This document shows positions 12,640 to 25,828 of a stretch of 64,000 nt of DNA, piece by piece (position 1 is the first letter of the stretch; each line of letters starts with the position of its first letter). The notes beneath the pieces were generated by a model, which saw only the letters and a program-made list of their open reading frames with translations, was not told where the DNA came from and did not search any database. The stretch covers positions 1,236,501-1,300,500 of the forward strand of contig JAQFVV010000229.1 in NCBI GenBank assembly GCA_028023455.1, given 5' to 3'. The DNA comes from Epiperipatus broadwayi (taxonomy: Eukaryota; Onychophora; Udeonychophora; Euonychophora; Peripatidae). The translations under genes were made by a program, and so were the position numbers.

Positions 12640-13120
12640 GTTTTATTACTGATATATATATAATACAAACAATTTAAACAATTTAACGGTGAAACAAAAA
12701 TATTAAATTTTAAATTCCCCAGTAGCGCTTTCAAAATGAACTTCAAATTTTAATGTTATGTAAATTTCCATAAGCTGTGTATAGCCGTATTTGCAACTTG
12801 CCTATTAATAACATTATCTTTAAATTTATCTATTAAAATGGCTTCTTTAATGTTCCTCTTTTTATGATTTCTTACTTCCATTAATATTTTTATTTCATTA
12901 ATATCAAATGTAAACCTATAATTACAAGTTTTTTCATGGTCAAAGAACACTGAAGCTGTATTAAATCGACTAGTTACAGTATTTTTAATCCGATTATATA
13001 ATAATTGATGCTCCTTTAATCTTTTTTCCACAAAACATCTCGATTCACTGATATATATCCTATTACGTCCACATGACATCTGATAAATTATTTGATAAAT
13101 TATATTACTTTTTTGCATTT
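12640..13120 (-). mobile_element. Penelope-like element, GIY-YIG endonuclease end and 3' UTR
   Basis: The minus-strand frame 13118-12756 (120 codons, ending WKFT) has the layout of the C-terminal endonuclease of Penelope-like elements. It shows a Cys-Gly near the start, then IYISES where YIGxT is expected, an R-x(3)-K-x(2)-H helix, H-E near the middle, and KKRNIKEAILID followed by an Asn-rich tail. The first GIY is degraded, so activity is doubtful. The reverse transcriptase portion upstream is not present. The 3' flank runs to about 12640. Confidence 0.7.
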
Positions 13121-13264
13121 TAGGAATTATACTTTTATAATTATTAATTAATTTATTAGCATTAAGAGAAACAAAAAATGATTTATTATACTTTTTTTAA
13201 CATATATCATTAATTAATTTAGACTATATGCTATCTATAAATGGCATCGAGATCCACTTTTTGT

Positions 13265-13420
13265 TATCCAAATGTGGCTATACACAGCTTATGGAAATTT
13301 ACATAACATTAAATTTATTGCTGAGGAGGATTACTACGTAATTGAAAGTGCTACTAAGGAATTTAAAATTTAATATTTTTGTTTCATCATTAAATTGTTT
13401 AAATTGTTTGTATATTACAT
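13265..13420 (+). mobile_element. Second copy of the same Penelope 3' end, inverted
   Basis: The stretch from CTATACACAGCTTATGGAAA to the TTTAAATTGTTTGTAT motif repeats, in the opposite orientation, the sequence at about 12650-12790. Two 3' ends therefore face away from each other around a roughly 480-bp centre, an arrangement common for Penelope-like elements. Confidence 0.7.
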
Positions 13421-13479
13421 ATAATATTTTTTCATAATGGGTATTATACTTTTGGATTTATATATATATAATACACTAG

Positions 13480-13860
13480 AATAACTCTACAAAATTAAAA
13501 ATGCCTATATAAAATTTAAAAAATAATTTCTTTGTTATAGCTAGCTTACAGCTTCTTCTGCCATCTTGAGTAGCAATACAACATTAATATTTAAATTTCA
13601 TTAGAGTCACACAACAGCAATGCTTCCATGTGAATGGCTAACTTTTCATAAATTGTGAATACTAACACAATTGCAGTGTTTATTCAACACATTATCTGTA
13701 CTATTTATAAAATATGACTCCTTAATTTTTCTTTTTTTCAAATCATTTTTTACATGCAAAACAAAAACACTATCAAAGCAGAATTCTCCACTACAAATCA
13801 CTGCATTTTCTGCAAAAACAAATTTATATCTATCCATAGAACAATGTAATTAATTATATA
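13480..13860 (-). mobile_element. Decayed Penelope-like endonuclease fragment and flanking repeat
   Basis: A minus-strand frame (13837-13646) contains FDSVFVLHVKNDLKKRKIKE and ends CVSIHNL. This parallels the C-terminus of the 12756-13118 copy but differs from it, so it is a second, older insertion. The left part (13480-13600) is related in sequence to 51187-51320. Confidence 0.55.
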
Positions 13861-14092
13861 ATAATTCATGCTCCCTAACTCTCTTTTTTTAATGTACATT
13901 TAGTATCACTGTTGTAACTATATTCACAATGATATATCTCTTTATATATAATATTACATTTGTTGACCTTATCAATACAATCTTTTCCATTAATAACTAA
14001 CCTTCCAGTATTTGTATCAACTTTAAATGCAATATAAAACTCAGCAGATAACAAAGATGTAATCTTACTATGTGTGGGAAATGATGATCTGC

Positions 14093-14136
14093 ACCAATTG
14101 ATGAGTGCTGGCTTAGCCTGAAAAACATGTACTGGA
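14093..14136 (+). ncRNA. Hammerhead ribozyme, degenerate copy (dimer, first)
   Basis: ACCAA, then TTGATGA (C3 changed to T), stem II GTGCT/AGCCT, GAAA, CTGGA. Stem II keeps the G at its first position, but the core C is lost. Confidence 0.5.
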
Positions 14137-14546
14137 GATCATTTATCTTTTTCACATTCATGTGATCATGTGTATTCATTGTATGAGATAGATTGGATCA
14201 CTGAAGGAAGCTTGAAGTCTGGGTTCAAATCCCCTACATTACTTTTAAACTTCAAGGATATAAAGTATACCTGTATTTAAATATTATGGATACAGCCTAT
14301 ATTCTGCCATCCTTCTTGTGTATTTAAATGGACAAGGTCCTATACATGTGGGACCAGAATGATTTAAGATCAACATGGGCATGACAATAATATTGGCATC
14401 ATCAACGGATTTGGGTGTTCCACAATCAGATTTTCAATGTTATGGAAGGCTGGAGTAGACTGAAGCTTGTCCATTAAAGTTTGAAGATTTGCTATCTTAA
14501 TATAAACTGAGGACTGATTATATATATGTAGGAGATGGTGATCTAG

Positions 14547-14590
14547 ACCAACTGCTGAATACTGGTTCAACATGAAATATGTATATTGAA
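14547..14590 (+). ncRNA. Hammerhead ribozyme, degenerate copy (dimer, second)
   Basis: ACCAA, CTGCTGA (A6 changed to C), a weak stem II, GAAA, ATATGTAT, A, TTGAA. The second core box is intact; the first is not. Confidence 0.5.
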
Positions 14591-17500
14591 GATCATTCCT
14601 CTTTTTCACATGTGTGTGATCATGTGCATGCATGTATGAGATAGATTGGATAGCTGAAGGGAGTTTGAAAGTCTGGATTCAAATTTCCTATAATCACATC
14701 TAAACTACAGGGATATAAAGTATACCTGTATTTAAATATTATTTATATATATTGTAACCAAACAAACTATTATTAGACATTTGTAACTAAATAATTATAA
14801 CTATATTTCATTATAACTAAATAATTATTAGTCCTTATTCTCTTAAGATTCCAGATGTTGGAAGCCATTGTAACTATTTAAAATATACTAGCCAGTTTAA
14901 CTGAATAAACAAAATAGCATCAAATACAGTGAAATTATATTTATTTCTAATAATAGATTCTTTCAACAAAGAATCATCTCTTTTCCTTTTCTCACATATA
15001 TAAAACACATTCACAGTTGCACACTGGCACTATTTGTAACTAATCAAAATATCAAAAGTTAAATATTAAATAACATCAAGTTTTAAAAAAAAAACAAATC
15101 AAATGCTTATTTTTCTTTTACTCAGTTTACTTATATGCAGGTATTTTACTTGGGTGCCACTAAGCTGTTTAAACCTAGATAAAGTTATATCACATACTTT
15201 TCATACATGTGCCTGGTTCTAACCCACATGGTACAAACTTTATAACCTATGCACTGGTATGAAGGAAAAATGACATCCTTATACTTTAGTTGTGCACATA
15301 AAAAAATTACAAGATTTTAATATTATAAATTCTCACTTAATATTTTCACAGATGATACTAGCTCAGTTTAAGCATGATAGATTTATAGATTTATCAGATT
15401 GATAGATTTATCAGATACATGGATGGTAGTCATGTCTCTCTATATATCTCACAAACAACATAGTGAGAACCATTATTTTTATAAATGGCCATTAAACTCA
15501 TTTATTTAATCTGTCTATTAATAATAATAAAATGATAATGATGATTCTAGCCACAGCTTTACAATTAACTCGCAACATAAAATTTCATCTTTTATAAGCC
15601 TATCATATTTATTTTACATTTAAATTATAACCTAATGATTAATATTTATTAGTGATGATGACTGATCATAATTAATTAAGACAATGAATAACTATTAATA
15701 AAGATATATGCCTCTTTTAATAAAAACAAATTAACATTTATTACTGACTGATAAAGTATACATAATACTGATAAAACATATATAGAAATTTATATAAATA
15801 ATAATGATGAATTGTTTATATTTAAATCAAAATATTAATACTACCAAAATTCTTCCCCCTTTTCCTTTAATGATATGTATTCAATGTTTACATCATAGTA
15901 TAAGGTTTGTGCATCAATTTGTATAGTGAATAACTAAAAAATCTTATTCAAAAAAAAATATTTCATTAAAAAATAAACACTCTATGCATGCACATACTTA
16001 CTTATTGCATATGACATATATATTTTTATCTTTATGAATTTACACATAATATATTAAAAAATTAGAAAGGGTTAGTCAGATTATGAAGAGATAAAACATT
16101 TACAGAAATAAACTTCAAATTACCTATCTTTTCCTTTGACTAATATAAGTCACTACTTATTATTTTAGAAAATCTAGCTCCCCCCCAATGCTACATTTCT
16201 ACCAGTTTTAACATTCAAGCTTTGCAGCTATATATGTGAGTAAGCATAACTACATGTGTGTATGTGTTGATCCCCATTATGAATAAAATATTATTACTCT
16301 TTTGGCATATAATAAGCAACCTATTTCATAATTTTTGAATTGATGTACAATAATACATTTTATAAAAATAAATACATAGATAAATGGGTACATATTATGA
16401 TTTCGGAATACATAATATTATCAATAAAGCAATAGCTATTATTACTGAAAGTCTTTTTAACTGATTTTGTTTTAAAGTTCAGAGATCAAAACAAAGTTAA
16501 AGTGATTTGTTATTAAAGCTTTGTTAATAGTCACTGATGTATTAAAAATATATAATTAAAATTCATATTACCAGTTTTTTTTTCTACTTTCTAAGGCACA
16601 GATGGTTTCTCAGAGTTCAATGATTTTCAAATTTATCTTGTTGAAGGTTTAAACTTTGGCAGCAGCCACACACCAATTTGTAACATGCATTTTTACTGGA
16701 ATAGTCCTATTCTTTCCTTGGTTTGGGCTTGAAATACTTTTACTGTGATGATGATCAAATCACTTGCTTCTATAGAAACCATTTTGCACTGGGATTGTTT
16801 TTTCATTTTTCTCAGTATAATTACTTTTTAATAGACCCTGGATATTTGCTGCTTTTCATATATTTAGCATTCTGCTTTGGGTTTAAACTCAGTAAATGGC
16901 ATAAATTAAGTAGCATAGTTTAACAAATTTTAGCATTTTCACTTATCTTCATTTTACATTTAAAAATACAAGTGAGCAATCAGTTTCTTCTTTTTTATTT
17001 TTAGCAATGAGTCATCAGATGTTTAATACTTTGGGTTCAAACTCTTCAGATGTGCATTGGTATCTTGGATGATCTGATGGGCCCTTCTTGACAAAATATA
17101 TATTCAGCCTGCCATTGGGTTGTAGAAAGCTTTCAATATATATATATAATGCTATTTTGACAGCAATCAAGTCTTGTTTCTTCTTCACAATTTAGTTTAT
17201 TCTCCCCTCTGCAATCTAGTTTATTCTCCCCCTTTAGCAGACATAGCTTTTTATACCAGTTGGTCCATCTTATGACCTCTGCATATCTTTGTTGCAAGAA
17301 AATACATGACTGTCATTAATTAAATCATCTAATTAAATTTGATAATTTGTTTTAAGTTTATTGTTGGCAAGAAACCCAAAATAATATGATTTCTTGGTAA
17401 TTAAACTGTTGACTGGTCTGGACTTCATCACCTTAACAGCAGTCCCTCCCCCTTTTTTTCTCAAGTCTAAAATCTGAACTTTATCCCTTCTTTAATTAAC

Positions 17501-18087
17501 CTCTGATCCAAAAAACATTGGCTGGACTATCAGCTGGTTCTTTGTGAGACACTTTTACATAAAACAAGATAAAATAAAACAAAATTGCTTCCAAATAATA
17601 TATAAATGTTTTAAACAATATAGCTTTTTCACCAAAATTATAAAAATGATTTAGAATAAAACATTTTCTTTTAATATATGTGTAATTGTAAGTCTATGTT
17701 TGTAAATACAAACACACACAGATATTCACACATTTAAAACCTGCCTATTAAAAAATAACATCAATGATTTCAAAAACTATAATTCAAAATTCAGAAAAAA
17801 AATTAGTAAGACTATCAGAATTAAATTATTATTATAGAAAAAAATAGCAGAATTTATTAAGTATAAATTAATTAATTTTGAAGATTAATAATCAAAATCA
17901 TACAAAATATTTATTGAGCAGTCTGTATCCACAGACACTGTTTATATATGCTTATTATATAGCTAATAAATATTTAAAATATGTGTTGTTTTGTCATTGA
18001 TTAATAAACAATTAAATAAGGAGATATTTCTCCAGCATTCTGAAGTATTTATGGGAAACAATTATATAGGGTTTGAATTCAATACCC

Positions 18088-18089
<2 letters not shown>

Positions 18090-18161
<72 letters not shown>
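18090..18161. repeat. (TA)n microsatellite
   Basis: About 70 bp of uninterrupted TA at the left edge of the long foldback element. Confidence 0.95.
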
Positions 18162-18165
<4 letters not shown>

Positions 18166-18168
18166 ACA

Positions 18169-18673
18169 GGACAGTCTAACCATAGCAAACATAAAGATAG
18201 TTGAGTTCCTGAAGATGTTTGATTTTCTTTTTTGATGAGCAAAAGGTATATCTTTATTATCTATCTTCATGCATAACTTCTTACATTAATTTCATACCTA
18301 AGGGAGAAGTGAAAGATTTAAACAACTGTTAATTCTACTCTTAACTTGTGACCTACATATTGTAGTTTGTTCACACTATTTCAGATTTTGAACTCAGGGA
18401 GATGAGTATGATTCTCAAATTCAGGGAATGTTTGTTTCACCAAATTCATGATATCTGTAACATGAGTAAATGCCTATTAATTGAAGTAAACTACAATACA
18501 TAGGTCACAAGTTAAAAGTAGAATTAGCAGTTGTTTAAATCTTTCTCTTTTCTCTTAGGTATGAAATTAATGTAAAAAGATATGCATGAATATAGGCAAT
18601 AGAGAAACACCCTTTTTTATTCATCCGAAGGAACTCGACCATCTTTGTGCTTACAATGGTTAGACCATTCCAT
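18169..18673. mobile_element. Foldback element with arms of about 190-200 bp
   Basis: The left arm (about 18169-18370, from CAGTCTAACCAT to ACATATTGTAGTTT) is the imperfect reverse complement of the right arm (about 18487-18673, from AAACTACAATACATAGG to ATGGTTAGACCATT). The loop is about 115 bp. No coding capacity. Microsatellites flank both sides (TA left, CT/TA right). It resembles a MITE or foldback DNA element; target-site duplication cannot be read because of the flanking repeats. Confidence 0.8.

Positions 18674-18725
<52 letters not shown>
18674..18725. repeat. (CT)n then (TA)n microsatellite
   Basis: A CT run of about 30 bp passes into a TA run of about 20 bp. Confidence 0.9.
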
Positions 18726-18727
<2 letters not shown>

Positions 18728-18744
18728 TTATAAAGTATGTAACA

Positions 18745-18780
<36 letters not shown>

Positions 18781-18800
18781 TGTTACATACTTTATAAATA
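18725..18800. repeat. Perfect palindrome with TA centre
   Basis: A 25-bp arm (TATTTATAAAGTATGTAACA, then TCTAA; 18725-18749) is repeated exactly in reverse complement at 18776-18800. The spacer is TA, so the whole 76 bp can form one hairpin or cruciform. Confidence 0.9.
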
Positions 18801-20559
18801 TAAATATTAAAAATATAATGAGAATCTATATAACTAGAGAAATAGATGGGAATTACTTTATACTTTTAATACATACCACCAATATATTCATATCAGACAT
18901 CTTCAATGCATTGTCGAATTAACTTCAAGGTCTGGTAGTAATAATAAGCATGGTAACTGGAAGATAATGCTGTTATAGAGACTTTGCATGTTATTTGGAC
19001 ATGGATTCACTCCGAATCTGCTTATATAATATTTACTACTGTAAAATTTTCTAATATTATATTTCATCCTTATTAGTGAAGGTAAAAATTTTGAAACAAA
19101 ATAAAATGAGTTTTAACAGAGATTTTTACTTGTTACTAATTTACTTTCTATTTTTAGGATAGTGATCTTTTGTAACACTTTGTAAACAGATTCGTGAAAT
19201 ACACAGAGATGTAGATGTGTTAAAGGACCTAACAGTCTTATTTTCATTGTGAATCTTAATTTTGAACGATTAAAAACAGAAACATAAACTTCATATTTTT
19301 GAATCCTATATTTACAGTACGCTAAAATTCATTTCGATTTCCAGCTTTAAAAACTTTGATTTAGCAATTAATTTTTAAAAAACTTAAATGACAAAAAATA
19401 TATCTCAGCAACTATTAGCTTGAGTATTTATCAGTTTGAGAGTATGAATCCATTTAAATTCTCTTGGTAGATTTTTAGATAGGAGAATTTAGTTGCTAGG
19501 GTCAAACGTTATGTTTCTGCACTATTTAACAAATTTAAAAATAAAAGTATGCTTTCGTAGAGATTTAAATACAGCAACTAAATCAATTGTATATTACACT
19601 GCTACTCTATCAAATATTTTATTATATTGAAATGTAACAATTATTGAAAATGTGCAAATATTGAACTTTTTGAATCATAACCAAATTTACTATATGGCAA
19701 TTTTATCTTTTCAGCGGTTTTTAAATTCTAGCAATAAAGTCTGTCATGATAATTTTAAAATGTTGTTTAGTGTGACCAAAAGCATTTTATACGTCTATAT
19801 GAAAATCTATACTTCTTCATCGCAATAAGAATTTATAATGATTTAACGTGAATTATCTGCTTTTGGTATTTTTTTATTAAATTGAATAACTAAGTTTGTC
19901 TCTCCTAGAAACAATTTCCACAACTTTATTATTACATTTCTTTATTTTCTAATTAATCCCACTCCACTTGTGTTTCCATATTTGTATCTTTGTAATAAAT
20001 GTCCTCTTTTTAAAACAATTGTCTTCTTACCTTTTCTTCTAACTTTGCAAAGTACTACCATGTCTCATTTAATATTAACAGGTTTTGTTCAATGCATACA
20101 AGGATAATAATTTAGGTTTGTCTAATAATTCTCACACATCAAAAAAATTAACTGATGTTTCAGTTAGAACTGTCAGGCAAATAATAAAAAATGCTATAAT
20201 GTTTTTTGGTTTTCAAACTCAGAGATATAAAGTAGATTAAATCACCATACTAGCTGATACATGGTGGTAAGCAATCTATCCATATCCATTTACCATATTA
20301 CACAGTGACATTAACTGCAAGGGCAAGAATGTATTGGCTGGCATGAGGAGTTTTCCCTGCTCTGCTCATTTAAGATCTCAAAGAGAAATCCATTGATTTT
20401 TTTCCATTTAACAACAAGCTCGCTGTAGTCATGAGAGGAAGACCAGCATTAAAACGGATAGATTCCCTCATCATAGTAAAGAATGTGTTTAAGAAATAGT
20501 TGATAGATCATGCTAGAGAAATGTTACTCCTCATCGCAGTGAGACTTCTATTTCTCAGC

Positions 20560-20740
<181 letters not shown>

Positions 20741-21223
20741 GGATTTATTATTATCAGAAATCACCTCTTTAAAAAGTCAAAAATTAAAATAGATATATCT
20801 AGAGAATGATGATGAATGAAAGGATAGTCAACATACATAATTTATTTTGCAAATTATTATTTCAAAATTATTGTTAGAAATCCCATGCCCTATTATAATT
20901 TTATTATAAATTATACATCTGGGAATTATTTTCTTATGATCTATCAATTACAGTTGCTTGTTTTCCTATCTATAAAAGAGGTCTTAATTTAATATGATCT
21001 CAATACTTTGTCACCTATATTACAGCTATATTTCAGTCTTAGTTAGTCTAATCCTAATAGCATTCCCCCATCTATACTATTGTTTGCTTCACGTTCATAT
21101 ACAGGTCTATTTTTTCATTGATCATGCTGTAATGTTTTGTAAAAATATTTACACTAACATCAAAGTATAAGTTTTGTACTCCAAAAAAAATAAAGAATAT
21201 ATTAGAGAAATATACTTATTCTT

Positions 21224-21690
21224 TGTTAGATCGCTAACTGACAAGTATTAAATTGAATTAATGATTAAATTTATGTATTTGCGATAAGAACATTGCGTTC
21301 GATAAATGCCAAGAAATATTTGCCAATTACAAATATTTCTTGATACAGATTAATTAATATATGCGTAATTAAAAACGCAAAGAGGAATTCTAGACTGATA
21401 ACATCAAGCCAATTGAGGACTATAAATAGTTTGAGCAACAACGTAAATCGTTTTACTTCTAGTGAGTTACCAAGTGGACAGGTGCAGAGAGGCGGAAGTG
21501 AGTGTAGCTAAAAGAAGCTTAAGTGACGGGGGAATGCTCTAGTGCGAAGTTAGTGTGTTTGCATGTAGCAGCTGAACTGGGCCCAAGAGTTTTTGAAAAA
21601 CCGAGGCCTGAGAAAACTATCTAGTAAGCAGTCAATCGTGAAGTGGGTCGGGCGGGTAGGTGAATCAAAGTGAGCTATGTGTAACAATAA
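21224..21690 (+). mobile_element. Possible solo LTR or promoter-bearing retroelement piece
   Basis: The GC-richer block begins near TGTTAGATCGC. It holds a perfect inverted repeat (AAGAAATATTTG / CAAATATTTCTT, 21311-21341) and a clear TATA box (GACTATAAATAG near 21418). About 25 bp on follow TTTACTTCTAGTGAG and a GC-rich leader, and it ends near GTGTAACA. This is how an LTR promoter looks, but ends and target duplication are not certain and no internal coding part is attached. It could also be a promoter of another kind. Confidence 0.3.
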
Positions 21691-23277
21691 CATGTTATGG
21701 GAAGTGAACCAAAGTGAACTATATATATTGCGTTATACGTGTAGCAGTAACTTTTCTCTATTATTATTATTTGTTTTATTTGTTGGTATTTTGAATGCTT
21801 GCATTTCGAATACACCCTTGCAGATCTGTTTGGATCCATGTATAATATCAAATTTTTAGTTGGTGTCTCATTTAGAAATTTTAAAAAATATATGTCCTAA
21901 TAGACATCTATGGTCAATCTTGCGAATTGCCAAAACCATAACCAACTTCCGAAATATGCGTCTTCTCTGTCATGGTTAAAATTTCGGTTTAACTTATTAC
22001 AGAGTACGATTCCTAAAAAAACTTTTTTTTATTAATTGATCTAAATTTTTCTAACCTATCAATACTTCTCATCAAATTTGTCAATACTGCTCATCTTTAT
22101 TGCGTTTTTGTATTCTAGTAAAATATATTCATACTCTTAGAACCATGTGGTCTGCATGCTGTTCTATCATTTTTGACAAGAAATACAAAAACAAAAATAA
22201 TAAATAATAAAGACTATTTTAATACGTACTTATATGCTTTCAAATTCTTGCCTAGAAATACTATGAATAAAATTTGGCAATCTAATATTTTCAGAGTTGT
22301 ATAATATTTTAAACTCTAATTCATGAGCTTATTAGAACAACGCAAGCTTATCGTTTAATGTAACTATATATAAAGTGTATAAATTTTAAATAAATGTCAT
22401 ATTCATCTACATACTTTCTTCAAATTTGAATAAGTCTTCATTTGCCTTGAAGCACCAATTTATTTTCTTGAGTATATGTTATTAATAAAGTTTAATTTTA
22501 AAAAATAAAAAAGGGAAATAAAAAAATAATATTAATAAATATTAATAGGAAAATTTATTCATTTTTTAAAAAAGCAGCTGCTCAGTTTTGATAAAATTGT
22601 CATATCTTTAATTTAAATATTTTTTTTAATGATTTACTAAAATTATATCGTTTCTATTATTTGAAAATGATTTTAATTAATACATGTCCAGTTATTTATT
22701 ATTTTTGCTTATGAATATTATACCTCTCGAAACGTTGTGCATTTACTAACCTGTTTGCTGTGATATTACTATCGGTTGAATGTATTTGGAATATTTAAAT
22801 AAAATTAAACTTTTCTAAAGACTTTCAACACACGTATTAGATGATGAAAATAGTCCAATATAAAAATACAGCTAAAACACCATCATCACAAACCTTCAGG
22901 AAAATAATATAAAGCCTTTGTTTGTTTGTTTTTGTATAATATTTTAGTAATATTATAAAATCTTTGTTTTTGTCCTTTTTTAAATATTCAGTCTGAATCA
23001 TAATTTTCCATTTGTTCCCACACACCAAATGATTAATCAAACATAAAATAGGAAACTCTGGGAGTAAATATGTTTAGTTTTGTATTTATTCATTATTTAT
23101 TTGTTACTTTCTAATTAGGCAAAAAAATTAATTAATTTGATAAAAATCAAAACCAAATTTATACTTCGAGGACTACCAGAAAATTGTGAACTATTCTATT
23201 AAATATTCTAAAAATCATATATTTTTATGTAGACTTTGTCAATATAATAAATAAGTCGTGATTCTATATTTTAACAG

Positions 23278-23407
23278 ATTGTTGGTAAATATTTAGGTCA
23301 TCTTCATAAATATGTAGTAGAGTCTGTTACACCAGAATGGCCCAATGGAATAGGTCCCCCTGCCGATGAACCAGAGTGTGGGTACCGCCATGAAAAATGC
23401 CAAATAG
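23278..23407 (+). CDS. Exon B: receptor guanylate cyclase, juxtamembrane ectodomain
   Basis: The 130-bp exon (acceptor ttttaacag, donor gtaagt) encodes 43 residues in phase 0 plus the first base of a codon. It begins IVGKYLGHLHKYV. The motif W-P-N-G, a PP pair, then E-C-G and a second Cys (EKCQI) match the last ectodomain segment of natriuretic peptide receptors, where a W-P-x-G..PP..P-x-CG pattern precedes a Cys-bounded hinge next to the membrane. The next exon completes the split Val codon. Confidence 0.88.
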
Positions 23408-23479
23408 GTAAGTTATTATTTAGCCTGAATTATATATATATAAGTATGACTTAACATTTATCTTGTTAATTTTAATAGA

Positions 23480-24800
23480 ACAGATTTTTGGAAGAGTAGA
23501 TCAATCAGTCAAAAGAGGATATATGATGTTGGATTTAGTATAAAGTTTAATTTAATATCTTCTAAGGTGTTCGTTGTATGGACTAAAGCGGAATAGTATT
23601 AAAACTTATTTTCGCAATAATACTAATGCTCATTGTATTAATGCTGCAATTTTAAATTCAGAGAAGAAAAGCTTTTGTCTCCTATTGGTTAGCATCATTT
23701 TAGCAATATCAATAAAAAAAGAATGAATTTTTCTTCTTTGAGACTTTAGGTACTGGTGCAAATAGTAGACTTTGGCCGAAAATTGTTGGAAATAATGTTC
23801 TTGGTGTTGTAAATTTAAATGCTTTGCTACTGTTGAATTTTTGCATAATGCATATATTGACTATCACAAACACTTTGTTTAGGCAGAAAATAGCTGCTTA
23901 AAAAACATGGATACACCCACATTTAAAATAGTGACATTTAATAGATTACATTATTTTAATTAGGAGTTAATAAGAATAGAACATCAAATTACTTGAAAAC
24001 GCAAATGCAAATTGTTGGGCAGATATAAATTAGCTCTCAAATTAAAACGATAGATGCATTTAAAAGTAGATTTTATTCCAAGAAAATTTACAAAAAAAAA
24101 ATATCTTTCATATGTATTAAATAAATTTCAACAACTATTACACTCTAAAATTGCTAATTTGGATCTCCAAAATTATCAGAATATTGAAGCATAGTAGTCT
24201 CTTAAGGAGTATGTTATGATTTCAAGTAAATCCATTATTGAGTTCATTAAAAAAAAGAATCATGACTTGTTTTCTAACTATGATCTTGTTATTGGTAATT
24301 TAATTAAAATGAAGCATATGACATTTTTTGCTTTGTGGAATAATAAATTAAATATGGAATGTCACTATTAAATGTAGCAATCTGAAGACAGAAAATTAAT
24401 GATTGACATCAAGGCTTAAAAATGACTGATGGATTAAAATGGGCAGAGAAGGGATATAGACATTTGCCATCATGGTCACTCTATATCTTTGTTTGATGCA
24501 TATAAGCAACATGTGAAAATGCCGTTGCAATCCTATTCAATCTAGCAATGGCTATCTACGACAATAGTACTTTGAACAGGTGAAAGGAGTATTTTAATTA
24601 TTTTTTGTAAATAATGATACAAAAATTGCATTTAATGATGTATCTATTTTATCTACTCATTTAGATTTGGACAAAGATATCATCAACTTACTGATGTTAA
24701 AACAGCTCTTTGTAATCTTAAAAATGGAAAGACTGCAGATGCTAATGAAATGTTTGGATAAGTTTTAAAATATTATGGTGATATAATAACTTTAAAAATA
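23480..24800 (+). mobile_element. LINE fragment, endonuclease and start of reverse transcriptase
   Basis: Broken plus-strand frames show an apurinic-endonuclease-type stretch with TGANSRLWPKIVG (near 23755), then FCIMHILTITNTLF, as in LINE endonucleases where DFNA-x-G..W..-G..N.NG..L..FC precedes a TNT motif. About 0.9 kb on, LKNGKTADANEMFG (24710-24760) matches the KNGKAPGxDG region before the reverse transcriptase palm. Stops and frameshifts show it is dead. The same family recurs at 44890-45990. Confidence 0.7.
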
Positions 24801-25298
24801 TTGGAATTTTCAAGTAGTACATGAATAAAATAAAAAATCAGGATCAAATATAAATGAAAAATAATATGTATTAACCTATTTGTTAATAAATAATAATTAC
24901 TTATACTTTAACCAAATTTATTTATTATTGTTAGTACAGTATATACAAATTAGTTTTATGATGCATTATATGCATTAAGATTATAATTTATTTCAAAATA
25001 AAAAAATTATTAGAAACCTTTAGTGCAGTAGCAAATTGACACTTTTAAGTTCAATGTGCACGAATTCAAAATAAGTTCAATTTCTAAGCTAATAGTGACA
25101 TTGGTCAGTCTAACAACACCATTCATAATGTTGAGTTAAATATTAATCTGATTGCTGTTACTAACGGTTTAATGTATTTGTAAAGTTTAAATAAAATTTG
25201 TATTTTTCTAAAGATATTTAATATTAGATGATGGAAATAGTTCAACTTAGAATAATTACTACAAATTGTTAAATGACATTGTCATAAACACTCTATAT

Positions 25299-25828
25299 CA
25301 GTGTTCTTCAACCCTTGGTCCACAGACCGGTGCTAGGCTGCAGAGTTTTTTACCGGTCCGCCGGTAGATTAGCAGGAAAGGTTGTAATAACAAAATAATA
25401 AGAGTTTAAACTTTTAATTAATATAAACAATTTTAATTATTTTTTCATTTCATTTTTACCCAATTAAAAAAAAAGAAACAGAACGAAAACAAAATCTAAT
25501 CAATCATACATAAATTAATTTGTTTTTCTAGTTATCACAGATGTTTATAGGGGGGGGGGAATTAAATTTTTTATTACTTTTCTAAAAAAATTCAAAATTA
25601 AAAAAAAAACGTTTTTTATTATACAAACTCCATATATATATATATATATATATATAACTGCATTTTGTACATTTAACATTGTTGTTTTGATCAGTTATAA
25701 CAATTATACTCATCTAAGGCTATGCAGTTTACATCTTTAAAAAAATTTATCTATAGACTTCTGCTGGTCCGCAAAACCTTATTCTTATTTTTACCGGTCC
25801 ACAGGTGTAAAAAGGTTGAAGACCACTG
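25299..25828. mobile_element. hAT-type MITE with intact 8-bp target duplication
   Basis: The 530-bp element starts CAGTGTTCTTCAACCC and ends in the reverse complement of CAGTGGTCTTCAACCT, with ACCGGTCC motifs inside each end. It is flanked on both sides by CTCTATAT (25291-25298 and 25829-25836). CAGNG termini and 8-bp duplications are hallmarks of hAT transposons. No transposase frame, so it is non-autonomous. It carries a G10 run near 25550 and a TA microsatellite near 25633. Confidence 0.9.

Larger units (their letters stand above)
14020..14690 (+). mobile_element. HHR repeat, direct tandem dimer
   Basis: Two copies in the same orientation: one partial, with B-box-like GGGTTCAAATCCCC near 14221, and one nearly complete, ending GATTCAAATTTCC near 14680. 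Their ribozymes start 454 bp apart. The spacer holds the conserved 3' and 5' body landmarks (AAGTATACCTGTATTTAAA; GGTCCTATACATG). Monomer length and tandem layout agree with a retrozyme-type unit. Confidence 0.8.

Noticed and set aside
13480-13600. Hammerhead in the Penelope-associated repeat
   Set aside because: No CTGANGA box paired with GAAA at the right spacing was found on either strand here or at 51187-51320.
17991-18270. Frames with long Ile-Tyr runs on both strands
   Set aside because: They are translations of the TA microsatellite at 18090-18161.
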